The notes under the pieces are model-generated. The model saw only the letters and a list, made by a program, of their open reading frames with translations. It made no database searches and was not told the origin of the DNA. Made by a program: the position numbers and the translations under genes. A stretch of DNA of 64,000 nucleotides from Megascapheus bottae (Eukaryota; Chordata; Mammalia; Rodentia; Geomyidae): NCBI GenBank assembly GCA_024803745.1, contig JANJXV010000002.1, positions 38,771,001-38,835,000 on the forward strand, given 5' to 3'. Positions 24,331 to 36,056 of this stretch are shown in pieces; within the stretch, counting starts at the first letter, position 1; each line of letters begins with the position of its first letter.

Positions 24331-25693
24331 GCTACTTCTTTTTAATTTCTATTAATATTAAGAGATGGCTTTTTATTTTGAAAGATTCCTATATTACAGT
24401 TATTAAAGTTATTCAAATTAAAAAGTACTTAACTATATGACATCTCCCCAAATTTTAATTTATTCAAGTTTTTGAGATGCAGAAAGAAAGAAAGATAATT
24501 AAGGATAAATGGAAGGCAAATTAAGACACATGAAGGAAAGGAAGGAAAGAAGGAGGAAGTGAGAGAGAGTGTGAGGAAGGGAAGAAAGGAGGAAAGATGG
24601 GAAGGAAGCATTTGCACATTGCCTAGAATCACAACAGCAACCCTTAAATACAAACACTAAAGCAGCTAATGTGGAATTGAATTCCAGATCCTAATTGTAA
24701 TGAATATGAATATTACTAATGCTTCTTGTGCAATTTACTTAATTTCTCCAAAATTAAGTTTTCTCATGCGTAAAATGGAGAAAATAGCAATCTCAGAAGT
24801 TTGTTTGTAAACTAAAGGAGAACAGATACAAATTTTTTAGTTCTTTCACATTATTATTTATCACCAGGGGAGGTTATTATTTCCATTGGCCATATTAGAA
24901 GTGCCTCCTACATGACTCTGATGATACTAATATTAAGATAATGCCTCTCTCTCCATTTTCTTTGAAACTATATCTTGTGCATAAAAAAATTATATTGTCT
25001 TTCATAGCTTATGTCGTTGAATGGTGGCATCGTGTGTAATTAAAGATGCTATGAACATGTACATAGTTAATGAAATGCATACTGTACTTCTAGGACAGAA
25101 ATGATACAGTTATTTGGATAAAGGACACAGAAGGGCAAAATGATGTCATAATCACCTCTACCTCTTCTGTCTATTATAGTGGTTCACAAAATAGGATCAT
25201 GAATATCAAATTTCACTTCCTAGGCACACGTCTAGGATCAAGACATTTACCTTTTCTGGGTGGATTTCTTCTTCCATAAAGTAGATGCAAGACTTCCAGA
25301 AGGCCTTACATTTCCCCCCAGCCTAATAGCTTTACACAGTTTCTTCCTGATTCTTAGGCTTCTGAGCTTTCTGTTCTTAGACCATTAAAAAAAAAAGAAA
25401 CAACCTCTTATTTGCTATTCTTTTTCTTCCTTTCTCAGATATAAGTCTTTTCCCGGGTTCTTAGTCAGTTTTACAACTCAGAAGTATTTTTCTCAAGAAG
25501 GTGGTAGCCATCCTTCCTAATTGTAATCACAACAAGCAGCTCCCTTGTCTCCGAGGCTCCCAGCTCCCCAGGGACTAAAGAAGTCTACCTTCTGTAACCA
25601 TCAGTTAGCAAACACAGATACCTTAATTGCATTGATGATATCTCCCTATAGCTCAATGACTCTCTCCCACTAGTTTATCCCAGGTCTAAGAAC
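24331..25693. other. Unique intergenic sequence with a purine tract
   Basis: Apart from an imperfect GAAA/GGAA purine tract at 24478-24612, nothing is recognised. Confidence 0.45.
24478..24612. repeat. Imperfect GAAA/GGAA purine tract
   Basis: Purine-rich sequence with 'agaaagaaagaaag', 'gaaggaaaggaaggaaag' and 'gagagagagtgtgagg' segments. It is old and interrupted. Confidence 0.8.
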
Positions 25694-25706
25694 TATTCTG
25701 CTTTTT

Positions 25707-26127
25707 TCCATATATTTTTATTGTAATTAATAGAAGGGTTACATTGTATTTACCACATAGAAGGTGCATTACTTTACAAACATTGATACCCTTTCTCATG
25801 TCTTAGTCCCCTTTTCCCTTCCACACCCCTGCCCCTCATCTTCTTTTCCTCCCTTCCTTATCCTATTTCAAATAACCAAATATACAATATATCAGACAAT
25901 AAAGTAAAATACTGTAACAATATGAGAATACCAAGGGACAGCAAAAGAGATGAGAGACAACATAGTACATTAAGGACAACAATCACTCATTACGTGGCCT
26001 TTGTTTCTATACCCTGGAGGTCCTTTCATTTAGCATTATACTATATGGCCTTATGTATCTAGGTTTTGTTCTATTGTAAATCTCTGCTAGGAGAGCCCAA
26101 GGTTTCTACTGATTATGACAAATGAGA
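25707..26127 (-). mobile_element. 5'-truncated L1 (3'UTR only), minus strand
   Basis: The plus strand shows the L1 3'UTR in reverse complement: 'attgtaattaatagaaggg', 'agaaggtgcattac', 'ccaagggacagcaaaagag' and 'gattatgacaaatgag'. It is bounded by a probable 13-bp TSD, tattctgcttttt (25694-25706) and tatcctgcttttt (26128-26140), with one mismatch. About 420 bp long; no coding part survives. Confidence 0.9.
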
Positions 26128-26140
26128 TATCCTGCTTTTT

Positions 26141-26937
26141 ATTTCTCTGGAGTTGAATTTAGTCTTCTTTTCACCCCTGTTGCATTATTCTTGACTCCAT
26201 CTTCAATAATTTGAATGAAGTTGACTTTGCCTGCTCAAGTCAGGCAGGTGCAATTTCTTTTTTACACTTATAATTTCTTTAAGACTAAGACTATAGGCAC
26301 TTCTTCACAATTGTCAGTATTTCTCCAGCCCCAATTATAAATGAAAATAATAGATGTTTAATGTTAAGGTTTAAAGTTGAATATTTCTCATGTCCTACAT
26401 AGGCAACTAAAAAAATCATAATAGCTCTACATTAGGTTGGTATTCTTTGTATGACATCATTTAGATGTAAATATTAAACTATTAGATTTGCCACATTTAA
26501 ACTAGAGCAAAACTAGAATATTAGGCCATATTCTCCAGGGGAAGCCTGTTTTCTCATTATCTGTAGAGAAAATATCAATTTCTTAACTCATTTTGTTAGC
26601 ATGCATTAAAATTTAATATCAAGAACACAATGATAAATAATGAACACCTTGCTACATGAGGCCTTTATTTTATATGGCGTATCATTTCATACCTAAAAAT
26701 AGGCAAATGTCAGTCGCTCTAAAACTAAAGAACTCTGATTTAGTATAATAATTACAACATTAGGAATGCTTTTTTTATGAATTAAAATACTTCTTTTTGT
26801 AAATTAAAAAATATTTGGCAGAGATGTTTGAACTTTTCTGCTATTTCATTTTGTACCTTATTTTAACCAGAATTGTTGAATTCTCAATGACCAAATGTTT
26901 GGGAAAAGCAGTATGAATTGTAAGAGTGACCTGTTTT
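26141..26937. other. Unique AT-rich intergenic sequence
   Basis: No gene or repeat recognised in about 800 bp. Confidence 0.4.
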
Positions 26938-27180
26938 TGTTTTTGTTTTTGTTTTGGTAGATGGTGGGGCTTGAACTCAGGGCCTATGTGCGGTTCCCTG
27001 AGCACTTCAGCTCAAGGCTAGCATTCTACCACTTAAGTCACAGTGCCACTTCTGGTTTTCTAGTGGTTAATTGGAGATAAGAGTCTCATAGTTTTTAATG
27101 CCCAGGCTGAGTCTGAACCATGATCCTCAAATCTCAGCCTCCTGAATAGTTAGGATTACAGACGTGAGCCACCTTCTTGA
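26938..27180 (-). mobile_element. B1-ID composite SINE, minus strand
   Basis: A full composite beginning with a (TTTTTG)n-like tail, then 'gggcttgaactcagggcct', 'agataagagtctcatag', 'tgatcctcaaatctcagcc' and 'acagacgtgagccacc'. Confidence 0.92.
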
Positions 27181-27234
27181 CAGGACTTTTTTGCATGCTT
27201 TTTTTCCCCCTCCAGTTTCTCTTTCTATGTTTCT

Positions 27235-27660
27235 TCCTGTGAGAATCCCATGATGGTGTGGATATAAAATGTGCCCTCCCCATGAGGATTTATATATTGA
27301 AGGCATGGTGCCCAATTGGAGGCATTATCAAAAGGTGCTTGTATCGTAAAAGTGCCGCCATCATTAATGGAGTCATCATTGGCCAGTTCATGATCAAGTG
27401 GCTTTTAAGAGGCTGTATTAGGCAGGAAGAAGTAAGTCTCTGGCAGCATGCCTTTGAAGGAGGTATCTGTCTCCAATCTGTTTCTCCCTTTTCCCTTCTG
27501 CTTCCTGGCTACAATAAGGTGACTGACTTCTCTCTACTACATGTTTCTGTCTTATCACAGACTCAAGAGTAATGGAGACAGCAGACCAGAGACTGAACCT
27601 CTGTACAATGAGCCAAAACAAATCCTTTCTTCCTAAGAGGTTTCATTAAGTTACAATCAC
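27235..27660 (+). mobile_element. Possible MaLR-type LTR remnant
   Basis: Words such as 'gatggtgtggatataaaatg', 'aaggcatggtgcccaattgg' and the distal 'gagccaaaacaaatcctt' are arranged like a mammalian-apparent LTR retrotransposon (MaLR) solo LTR. This is from general resemblance only. TG/CA ends and a 5-bp TSD are not clear. The frames at 27258-27745 on both strands are not supported as genes. Confidence 0.35.
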
Positions 27661-27934
27661 AAAATCTGAGTTCCCTCAGCCAGTACATTCCCTTATCCCT
27701 GTCACCACCACCCCCAATTTGAAAGCATAGTTTGAATATTATCATGGGTTCCAGGAGAATTTATATGCCATAATTCTTGTTTATTTTTATATTTATTCAT
27801 TAAGTACTTATTTACCATTTGTTTTATAGTAGCTATTATATGATGGGTAATGAGTCATACCTTTACTTCTAGCACAAAAATCTGTCTCACAAACTATTGC
27901 TCACAAAACAATGATCGTTTTTTTCTTTTAAATT
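27661..27934. other. Unique spacer
   Basis: Nothing recognised. Confidence 0.4.
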
Positions 27935-28122
27935 TTTTGGGCAGGCCTGGCACTTGGACTCTGGCCTGTACACTGTCCTTTTGCTTTCTCAAGGCTAGTG
28001 CTCTACCACTTGAGCTACAGCACCGTTTCTGGCTTTTCTGTGTAAGCAGTATTTAAGAATAGAATTGAGGGCTTTATGCATACTACGAAAACACTCTACC
28101 ACTAAGCCACATGCCTGGCCCA
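27935..28122 (-). mobile_element. ID-like dimer SINE, diverged
   Basis: The minus-strand dimer is recognisable from 'tttctcaaggctagtgctct', 'accacttgagctacagcacc' and 'ctctaccactaagccac'. The B-box region is degraded. Confidence 0.85.
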
Positions 28123-28124
28123 AA

Positions 28125-28490
28125 AGTAATGGTTTAACCAATATACTTAAAAAAACTGTATGAAATGTTGAAAGTCTGCTTTAAATGTTTAAACACGAAG
28201 AAATGATTCTTTGTGTTACAAGACCTCGCTATAGGAAATATAAAATAGCTAGGATTAAAAACTTAAAAGATCTAAATAAACAGATGGATATCCTGTCTTC
28301 TTAGATAGCAAGATGAACTCTTTCTAATAGGTTCAATATAGCTAGAATAATTTAATTTCTGTCAGTTTGTTGACAGAAACACAAAGACAATCTGAAAGAA
28401 TAAAATGGAATATTTACCCTCTCAGATTATCAAACTTATTATAATTTTCTAGTTATCACTGATAGTTTGACACAAGCAGAGAAAACAAAC
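28125..28490. other. Unique sequence upstream of an L1 insertion
   Basis: AT-rich, with nothing recognised. It ends in the left target duplication of the inverted L1. Confidence 0.4.
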
Positions 28491-28953
28491 AAAACAGAAA
28501 TTTTATTTCTTTATTTATTTTTTATATTTAATATATTCTTTTTTATTTTATGTTTATTTTTTATTGTAATTAATAAAAAGTTTACATGATATTTGCCAGA
28601 TAGAAGGTGCATTAATTCACATATATTGATATCCTTTCACATGTCTTGGTACCCATAACCTTTCCCACATCCCCCCACCTTGTTTTCCCCCTTCCCTATC
28701 AAATTTCAAATAACAAAATACAAATAAATTCAATATATATCAGATAACAAAGTGAGATACTATAACAATATGAGATAACCAAGGGACAGCAAAGGAGATG
28801 AGAGATAACATAGTACATTAAGGATAACAATCATTCGTTATATGGCTTTTGTTTCAATATCCTAGAGGTCCTTTCAATTAGCTTCATACTATATGGCCTT
28901 ATGTATCAAGGTTTTGCTCTGTTGCAGATCTCTGCTAGTAGAGCCCAAGAGTT

Positions 28954-29890
28954 CTACTGATTATGACAAATGAGGGAAACCATTGAGCCTAAGTTCCTTT
29001 GAGTCTGGCTTACTTCACTTAATATGATCTTTCCTAAGTCTTTCCATTTCCTCACAAATGGGTCGATGTCGTTTTTTCTGACAGCAGCATAGAATTCCAT
29101 TGTGTACAAATACCACAACTTGTTGATCCACTCATCAGCTGAGGGACATCTAGGTTGGTTCCATATCTTTGCTATGGTAAACAGTGCTGCAATGAACATC
29201 ATTGTGCTAGTGGATTTAGTATGCCCTAGATTCTGGATGGCTGGGTAAATGTCAAGTAGTGGAATTGCTGGGTCATAGGGGAGTTCTATGTTTAGACTTT
29301 TGAGGCACTGCCATACTGCTTTCCATAGTGGTTGAATGAGTTGGCACTCCCAGCAACAGTGTAGTAGTGACCCCTCCTGGCCACATCCCCTCCAGCATCT
29401 GTTATTATTTGTTTTCTTGATCCTGGCCATTCTAACTGGAGTGAGGTGGAATCTTAGAGTTGTTTTGATGTGCATTTCTTTTATGACCAGAGATGTTGAG
29501 CATTTCTTCATGTGTCTATAGGCCATTTTTGTTTCTTCTTCAGAGAAGACTCTCTTTAAGTCTTTGGCCCATTTTTTTAATGGGATGGTTATTACTTTGG
29601 AGATTAGTTTTGGAGTGATTCAATGTTTTGAGTTGTTGATACATTTTAGATATGAGGCCTTTGTCCGTTGTTTGGTTGGTGAAGATCTTCTCCCACTCTG
29701 TAGGCTTCCTAATTAATTTACTAGCTAAGTCCTTTGCCATACAAAAGCTCCGCAGTTTAATGCAGTTCTACTTATCCAGCCTTTCTCTGATTTGTTGTGA
29801 TTCTTGGTCCTTATTAAGAAAGTTTCGACCTGTGCCAAGGAGGCCTAGTGTATCTCCTATTCCTTTTTGTAAAGTTTTCAGTGTGTCAGC
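28954..29890 (-). pseudogene. L1 ORF2 C-terminal part, frameshifted
   Basis: The minus strand encodes the end of the L1 ORF2 protein in two open pieces, 29740-29540 and 29526-28954 (190 codons), separated by a frameshift near 29535. The second piece holds the cysteine/histidine-rich segment (RCWRGCGQ ... LLHCCWEC) followed by the conserved 'YDPAIPLL', '[13 protein letters not shown]' and 'YTMEFYAAV' blocks of ORF2 C-termini. It ends in 'VSLICHNQ', as other L1s in this window do ('SLICHNQ' at 41430). In the cell the intact protein nicks DNA and reverse-transcribes L1 RNA; this piece has neither the endonuclease nor the polymerase domain. It is dead by inversion and frameshift. Confidence 0.92.
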
Positions 29891-31152
29891 TTTAATACTG
29901 GCCAACCGTCTACAACAACTCATCAAAAAAGTTATACACTATGATCAAACTGGATTCATCACAGGGAGGCAAAGCTGGTTCAACATACGCAAATCAATTA
30001 ATATAATTCAACACATCAACAGGAGCAAGGACAAAAATTACATGATTGTCTTAATAGATGCAGAAAAGGCATTTGACAAGATCCAACACCCCTTTATGTT
30101 AAAAGCTCTGGAGAAACTAGGAATCCATGGAACATTCCTCAATATAATAAAGGCTGTGTATGACAAACCCACAGCTAGTATTATAATTAATGGTGAAAAA
30201 CTAAAGCCATTCCCTCTAAAATCAGGAACGAGACAAGGATGCCCACCCTCTCCACTCCTCTTTAACATAGTATTAGAATTCCTAGCCAGTGCAATAAGGC
30301 AAGAAGCAAGCATAAAGGGGATCCAAGTAGGGAAAGAGGAAGTAAATCTATCCCTCTTTGCAGATGACATGATTCTGTATTTAAAGAATCCTATAGACTC
30401 TACTCCCAAGCTCCTTGAGCTGATTCAAAACTTTGGAAGGGTAGCAGGCTATAAAATTAACCCTCAAAAATCAATTGCCTGCCTTTACGCCAACAGTGAG
30501 AGGAATGAGGCAATAATCAGGAAAGAAACTCCTTTCACAATAGCCTCAAAGAAAATAAAGTACCTAGGAATTAGCTTAACTAAGAATGTAAAGGACCTTT
30601 TTGATGAAAACCTTAAAACCCTAAAAAACGAAATTAAAGCAGAACTAAGGAAATGGAAAAACCTCCCATGCGCCTGGATTGGAAGAATCAACATTGTGAA
30701 AATGACAATCTTGCCAAGGGTTATCTACAAATTCAACGCAATACCCATCAATATCCCAACGGCATTCTTTAAAGAAATAGAAGAGGCAATTCAAAATTTC
30801 ATATCGAATAATAGAAGACCCCGTATAGCAAAAACACTTCTTAGCAGAAAGAACAGTGCTGGAGGTATTTCAATTCCAAACTTTAGACTCTATTGCAGGG
30901 CTATAATTATCAAAACATCTTGGTACTGGCACAAGAACAGGCCTGAAGACCAATGGAATGGAACTGAGGACCCAAATATTAAACCACAGACCTATGGCCA
31001 CCTAATCTTTGACAAGGGAGCCAATAAAATAGAATGGAAGAAAGATAGCCTCTTCAACAAATTGTACTGGCAGAACTGGTTAAGCACCTGCAGAAAACTA
31101 AAGTTGGATCCTTCTTTGTCACCCTGCACTAGAATTAACTCCAAATGGATCA
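29890..31152 (+). pseudogene. L1 ORF2 reverse transcriptase part, inverted
   Basis: The plus strand codes for the L1 reverse transcriptase from '[10 protein letters not shown]' through '[13 protein letters not shown]', '[13 protein letters not shown]', '[15 protein letters not shown]' and the catalytic '[12 protein letters not shown]' (FADD, about 30353-30382). It continues into the thumb and C-terminal linker and stops at '[10 protein letters not shown]' near 31150. The domain is open throughout, so this is a fairly young copy, but it lacks endonuclease, N-terminal and C-terminal parts. The apparent 556-codon frame 29652-31322 is chimeric. Its first 80 or so codons read the complement of the 3' L1 part, and its last 50 or so read host flank beyond the TSD. 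It is not a native protein. Confidence 0.93.
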
Positions 31153-31249
31153 AAAACAGAAGTTTTAGAAGCAAATTCATGTCCAAATCCTGTGTTCTAG
31201 GTAGAGGAAAGAGGAGCTTTTTCTTGTTATGCAAATCTGACAACCTGGA

Positions 31250-31620
31250 AACACATACATGGTTGCTTAAAAATTCTACATACCCAGCAGAAGTGTATCT
31301 AATGTGCCCCAAACACACATGAACAAGAATGCTTATAGCAACCTTACTTATCCTAGAAACAAAACAGGAAAATCAAATGGTCATCAATAAACTTTAAATT
31401 TATGCATGTGGATAAAATACGTGTATTGTTTAAGGCATATGTTATATTTACACACAAAAAAAATGCTATGTGCATGAAGAAGACCTAACTATTCATGCCT
31501 GAGAAATGTGAATATAGTTCATAGTGTATGCTGAGCAAAAGAAATCAGACAGGAAAAAACTACACAATGAATAATAACATCTATAGATATTTCAAATACA
31601 GAAAATCTGAATTATGGTGA
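31250..31620 (+). mobile_element. Old L1 (L1M-like) 3' remnant
   Basis: Diverged sense-strand words resembling ancient mammalian L1 3' ends: 'attctacatacccagcagaa', 'gcttatagcaaccttactta', 'tgctgagcaaaagaaatcag'. No coding potential. The younger inverted L1 inserted just upstream. Confidence 0.6.
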
Positions 31621-31910
31621 AGGAAAGCAGAAAGAGGGGTTCCCATTAAACACTACTGTTTAAGTCTAGCACCATTCAACAGTGTTACTAAATAGAGTTC
31701 CTGGTTCTAAATATTCATCAGCCTCAACATCTGTTGGGGCTTTTATTTTTTCTATGTATATCTTAACATTTTCTGTATGTATTCAGTAAGGTTCATAAAA
31801 GCACAAATATTACTGCAAAGTATTTCACAGAATAGAAATGACTTGTACATAGAAACTTATAAAGTGGAACAATATGCAAAATGAGTATAAGACTAAAAAT
31901 AACTATCTGC
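31621..31910. other. Unique intergenic sequence
   Basis: Nothing recognised. Confidence 0.35.
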
Positions 31911-32090
31911 TGGTTACAGATGACTCATGACTAAAATTGTAGTAACTCATGAAGCTGAGATATAAGGTTCATAGTGTGAGTTCAACTGAGGCAGAAAAAT
32001 ACTTGAAACTATTACATTCAACTGGAAAAATGCTGACTAGAAGTGTAGTTCAAGTGTCAGAACACCAACCATGAGGGGAAAAAAATCCAA
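31911..32090 (+). mobile_element. B1-ID composite SINE, very diverged
   Basis: The words 'agatgactcatgactaaaat', 'actcatgaagctgagat' and 'gtagttcaagtgtcagaac' keep the order of a plus-strand composite with heavy mutation. Confidence 0.5.
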
Positions 32091-32420
32091 GAGAAAACAT
32101 AAGCCCCCAAGAGCGAGCCTCATTACATTATTAAATATGAATAAATGACTATTTTATAGTTATGAATAGGAAATGATTGACTCCTTGAAGAAGACTGGTT
32201 AGTGAAAATAGGGAATTAAAGAAGAAAAGATAAAGGGACTGTAATGGAAAACTAGTAGACTGAGAAGCAGAAATAAGGAGTTGGGTGGACTTTCCAGTCA
32301 GGGAAATAACAGTAACTCCCTCAAATTGGTGAGTGTAAACAATATCACTAACATTCCTATTTGGTTGGATATTTAACAATAATGTGAAATTAGATTGGAA
32401 ATAAATAAAAGTCATCTTTT

Positions 32421-33379
32421 TTCCAAGATTTTTGGGAAAATCTTGGGCTTGAGCTCAGTGCCTGAGCACTGTCCTTGGACTTTCTCAAGGCTAGAGCTCT
32501 ACCACTTGAGCCTCAGCACCACTTCTGGCTTTTTTCTATGTATGCATGCTAGGCAAGCACTCTACCACTAGGCTAAAGGGAATATTTTAAGCAAGATGTT
32601 TTGTTTTAAAAGTGGTATATATTATCCACAGTCTTATTTCAGTTATTCCCACAAGTCAGAGGTCCAGATAAAATGAGGGTTATCAGCTAACTGATATGAT
32701 ATCATTGAGGTTCATCAATGAATTTGTACATTTCTAGTTCCCTTTGGTGAAGAGAAAAATGATAATTTTTGCAAGACCTAGATTTTTGGCTTGGTTCCTT
32801 GCCTCCTTTTTTGGCAGCCTTCATCTTCTCATATAAAGCCCTTGAGCCTGTAGGGGTTTCATAGTGGACAAAGGACTTGTGGTCTTTTAAAACTGGGATT
32901 GATTTCTGTGGTAGAAGATTATCATGCGCAAAATATACTGTTCTACCTCTTTACTGATGACTAACTTTTAACTCTATTCAGTCCTCTCGATTTTTGGACC
33001 AAACAGACACCCACAGTGGAGGCTTATCAGGGTTGCATCGGGGAAAGAAGCCTGTTCCTCACTGTCAGCATCAGCTGGTGAAGGTGACTGTGCAGATGTG
33101 CATTTTCCTTTTGATAGAAATGGTCCACAGCACTAACTGTAAGGCTTATTGTACAGTATATTGTCAGTATTATTCTGGTTCAGCATACCTTATAGCTCAT
33201 ATATAACCTGTATTAATTGTATAGATTGTGCATTTAAAGCTGTTACCAGGTTGTCAGAACATAAGAGCGAAAATGAAGTCATACTATGTAATATTTTGTT
33301 TGAAAGTATCCTTTGTATCATAGCAAAGGAAATGTTTAAAAAATCAACTGTAATAAAGTAATTTTAGTACAAAAAAAAG
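32421..33379 (+). pseudogene. Unidentified processed retrocopy, probably 3'UTR
   Basis: A sequence ending in AATAAA (33351-33356), then 'gtaattttagtac', then an A-run (33371-33378), flanked by a 17-18-bp TSD. The TSD is aaataaaagtcatctttt at 32403-32420, and aaataaaagtcat followed by cctttgg from 33380. These are the hallmarks of an L1-mobilised mRNA copy. The body (32578-33370) has no long open frame, so it may be mostly 3'UTR. A 70-codon plus-strand frame at 32994 shows no domain I recognise, and I do not know the parent gene. An antisense ID-like SINE lies at its 5' edge, inside the TSDs. It was either part of the transcribed RNA, inserted later, or joined by template switching. Confidence 0.75.
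32438..32577 (-). mobile_element. ID-like dimer SINE, truncated, inside a retrocopy
   Basis: The minus-strand dimer runs from 'cttgggcttgagctcagtgc' to 'ctctaccactaggctaaa'. It lacks the B-box stretch (the sequence jumps from 'tttctatgtatg' to 'catgctaggcaagc') and the last few bases of its head. No separate TSD was found. Confidence 0.85.
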
Positions 33380-33397
33380 AAATAAAAGTCATCCTTT

Positions 33398-34190
33398 GGT
33401 TTCTAGGAGATGTTAGTTCTAGGAATTTCCAATGACACTCAATCTGTCCATACTCAAATATCTTATGGAATGTAGGGCTGCATTTATACAATTTGTATGT
33501 GTCTTGCATACTTTGAAGGAACTCTAGATTCCTTACTTCAATGCAAATACTGAGAAAATGTCACACCACAAAATCTGTGTGTTCAGATGAATGCAAATTT
33601 CTCTTCAGGATACTGTCCAGCCTGTGGCTGTAGATACAGATGTAGCACCCATATACTCAGAGGTCTGACTGTATAACATTAGATTTTTTTTTAATGAATT
33701 CAAATAACAGAGTAAGGAATTTGGATTTCATAGACCCTGGGGAGCCATTTAACATTTATGAGCAGGAAAGTTATCATCAAAATTATGCTCCAGAAAACTA
33801 AATCCATTGACCTCAAGATTATTGAAAGGGGAAGAGAATTTATGTAGCAAGAAAACAGAAATGGATACTATGAAAACCTAATTCACTTTGATTTAGAAAA
33901 TGGCTATGAAGGGTCTACTGCCTGGCTCCAGCAAAAATTAGTGAATAGTAGCCTCAGGCCATTCAAGAGGGAGGGCAGTATGTACTATACATGACATCTT
34001 TATTAAGAAGTGATTTGAAAATTTATGTCATGATATTAATTAGGAAAGCCTTAAAGTTGTCATATGAATAATTGCCCACAAAGAGTAGCCTGAATATGTT
34101 GTTCTTTGTTTTCCTTACATAGTAAGGAGGCCAAACACAAGTATTTCTAAATTATTTCAGCTTCTCAACACCACTCTCATACCCAGCGTC
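33398..34190. other. Unique intergenic sequence
   Basis: Nothing recognised. Confidence 0.4.
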
Positions 34191-34510
34191 ATTTTTCCAG
34201 CTGGGTTGATATATGATTGGCAAATACAAATTATATATATTGAAGGTATGCATTCGATGTTTTGAAACATGTATATATTATTGAAATAGTTTACATAAAC
34301 AAGTTACTGTATCCATCTCCTCACATCAGAAGAGAGGTTTTCTTTGTGTGAGAAACTTAAAATCTATTTTGTATTTTTAACAAATGTCAAATATACATTA
34401 TTATTGACCATCATGGACATGCTTTACATTGCTCTTCAGAACTTATCTACTTTCTAACTGGAAGTTCATCTCCTTTAATTGACATTAACTGCACCCATGG
34501 CTTTCAACCT
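34190..34510 (-). mobile_element. Old L1M-like 3'UTR, minus strand
   Basis: The plus strand reads 'ccagctgggttgatatatga', 'aaattatatatattgaagg', 'gttttgaaacatgtatatat' and 'atccatctcctcacatcag'. This is the characteristic reverse complement of ancient mammalian L1 3'UTR sequence, diverged. Confidence 0.7.
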
Positions 34511-36040
34511 TCTTCCAGCATTTCATGTTCAGGTACATCCCTTGTTATCTCAAAATATCTGCCATCCCTTGATAAGTTAGGGGAAAACAGCAAACAATTA
34601 TGGGAAACTTTTATGCGGGACAAGCTTGTTCAGAAACCTTGCCATTGTACGTTTTTACTGGCAGAGATTAAATCACATGACTAATCTCTACTGAAATGGA
34701 GGCTCTGAAAATGGAGAAGAGGAACAATATACACATGCTACGCTGCCCTGGACTGGATGTTTTGTCACTCACGAATTCATATCATCATATCATGACAAAC
34801 ATGAAATGGAGAACCAAGATTACTCTAGCAAAAGGGAATTTTTCTAGGTCACAACCCATTGGATACACATTGGATCTAAAAGATAGAAAGTGTTTGTGCT
34901 CTTTCAGGACACATGCACTGACTATGGGAATGTCATATGTGTTCATAGGCAATAACTACTTTTAATAAAAGAGTGAAAGGTTCTACTTAATTGGTGAGAT
35001 CCAATTTCTATTTGCTTGCATGTTTTAAACAACATTAACTCTACCTTTCTAGACATAAACTTTTTTATTTGTTACCTTTTGCTGTTCTGAAAGGCATGAC
35101 TGATTTCTAATATCAATGATTTAACTGTTATGTGTCAGGTCTTAGACACATAGGTGTGGATTAGTAAATTCTGTCCTTTAGACTGTCTCTAACTGCTTTA
35201 ATGTTTATGTTTTACATTTTGCTACCATCCTCTTGATACCGCATTCTAAATTAATCATGTCTCTACCAAATTAGTCATTTTCTTCTATTTCTAGGAACTG
35301 ATGTTAAGCCCATACACAATGCTCAATTTTAAATAAAAAATGATCAATAAAATCACTACCCATGATAATAAAAAAAAGTATAGAAATACATGTGATCTGA
35401 AATTATGCAGAATGAGCTCTGGATTTCATGACAATTTGGGCAAAAGTAGTATTATAAGAGGTTTTCTATCATTGCCCTTTATTGAAGTAAACAGTTTAGA
35501 AAAAAGCATTTCTCATCATTGAAAAGGGGAAGGATATGAATATAAACTTTGTATAATTTATTTAAGAATCATTAATAATAGGTGTATAAGAAGTGTTATG
35601 GTCTTCACAAATGAAGCTCCCTTTGCACATATTAACCTTGTGAAGGCCCGAAAAAATGAAATAAAATTTAAGAATCAAAAGCAAGTTTTCTGCAGGCTAA
35701 GTTTTCAAGTTTGATTAATTTTTCCTTTCTTTATCTCAGTATTAATGGCCACAACTGATCTTTACATTAAGAAAGTAAATGTGAGCTATTTACTTATTAT
35801 CTGCAAGTAGTTGTAGAAAAGTGCTGCAGTTCAACATTAGTTGATTGATTTGTGAAAACTTTAAAATATTCAGTCGACTTAAAGTTTATAATATGACTAT
35901 TTCTCCATTTGTAATTTTTCCAAGATTTTTTGATGCATTTTTTCTTGATGTGGGACTATGTTGCCCTAGTTTCTACCATATTTATTTTATATACTGAGAT
36001 AAATCAATGAATATTTACTGAATGCATAGTGACTGGAGAT
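34511..36040. other. Unique intergenic sequence upstream of L1
   Basis: No gene recognised. Frames of 60-89 codons at 34696-34965 and 35340-35522 have no domain. Confidence 0.4.
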
Positions 36041-36056
36041 AAGAGTAAAGGATATT

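Larger units (their letters stand above)
28491..31167 (-). mobile_element. L1 with internal inversion (twin priming)
   Basis: One insertion bounded by a 15-bp TSD, aaaacagaaatttta (28491-28505) and aaaacagaagtttta (31153-31167), with one mismatch. The flank reads CT/AAAA in element orientation, close to the L1 endonuclease preference. From 28506 to about 29890 it is 3' L1 sequence on the minus strand: T-rich tail complement, 3'UTR and the ORF2 C-terminal part. From about 29890 to 31152 the more 5' part of ORF2 lies on the plus strand. The outer end of the inverted part and the inner end of the 3' part are neighbours in intact ORF2, with only a few codons lost. This is the geometry known for twin-primed reverse transcription. 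The inner junction falls at a short shared 'aata'. Confidence 0.93.

Noticed and set aside
27235..27660. Frames at 27258-27572 and 27418-27621 as small genes
   Set aside because: They overlap on opposite strands inside a probable LTR remnant and have no domain.
29652..31322. A 556-codon plus-strand frame as a host gene
   Set aside because: It joins antisense L1, an L1 RT domain and host flank across an inversion and a TSD; it is an artefact of insertion.
32755..32960. Minus-strand open stretch of about 70 codons in the retrocopy ('HKSFVHYETPTG')
   Set aside because: It runs antisense to the poly-A tail and AATAAA, has no start codon and matches no family I recognise; probably chance.
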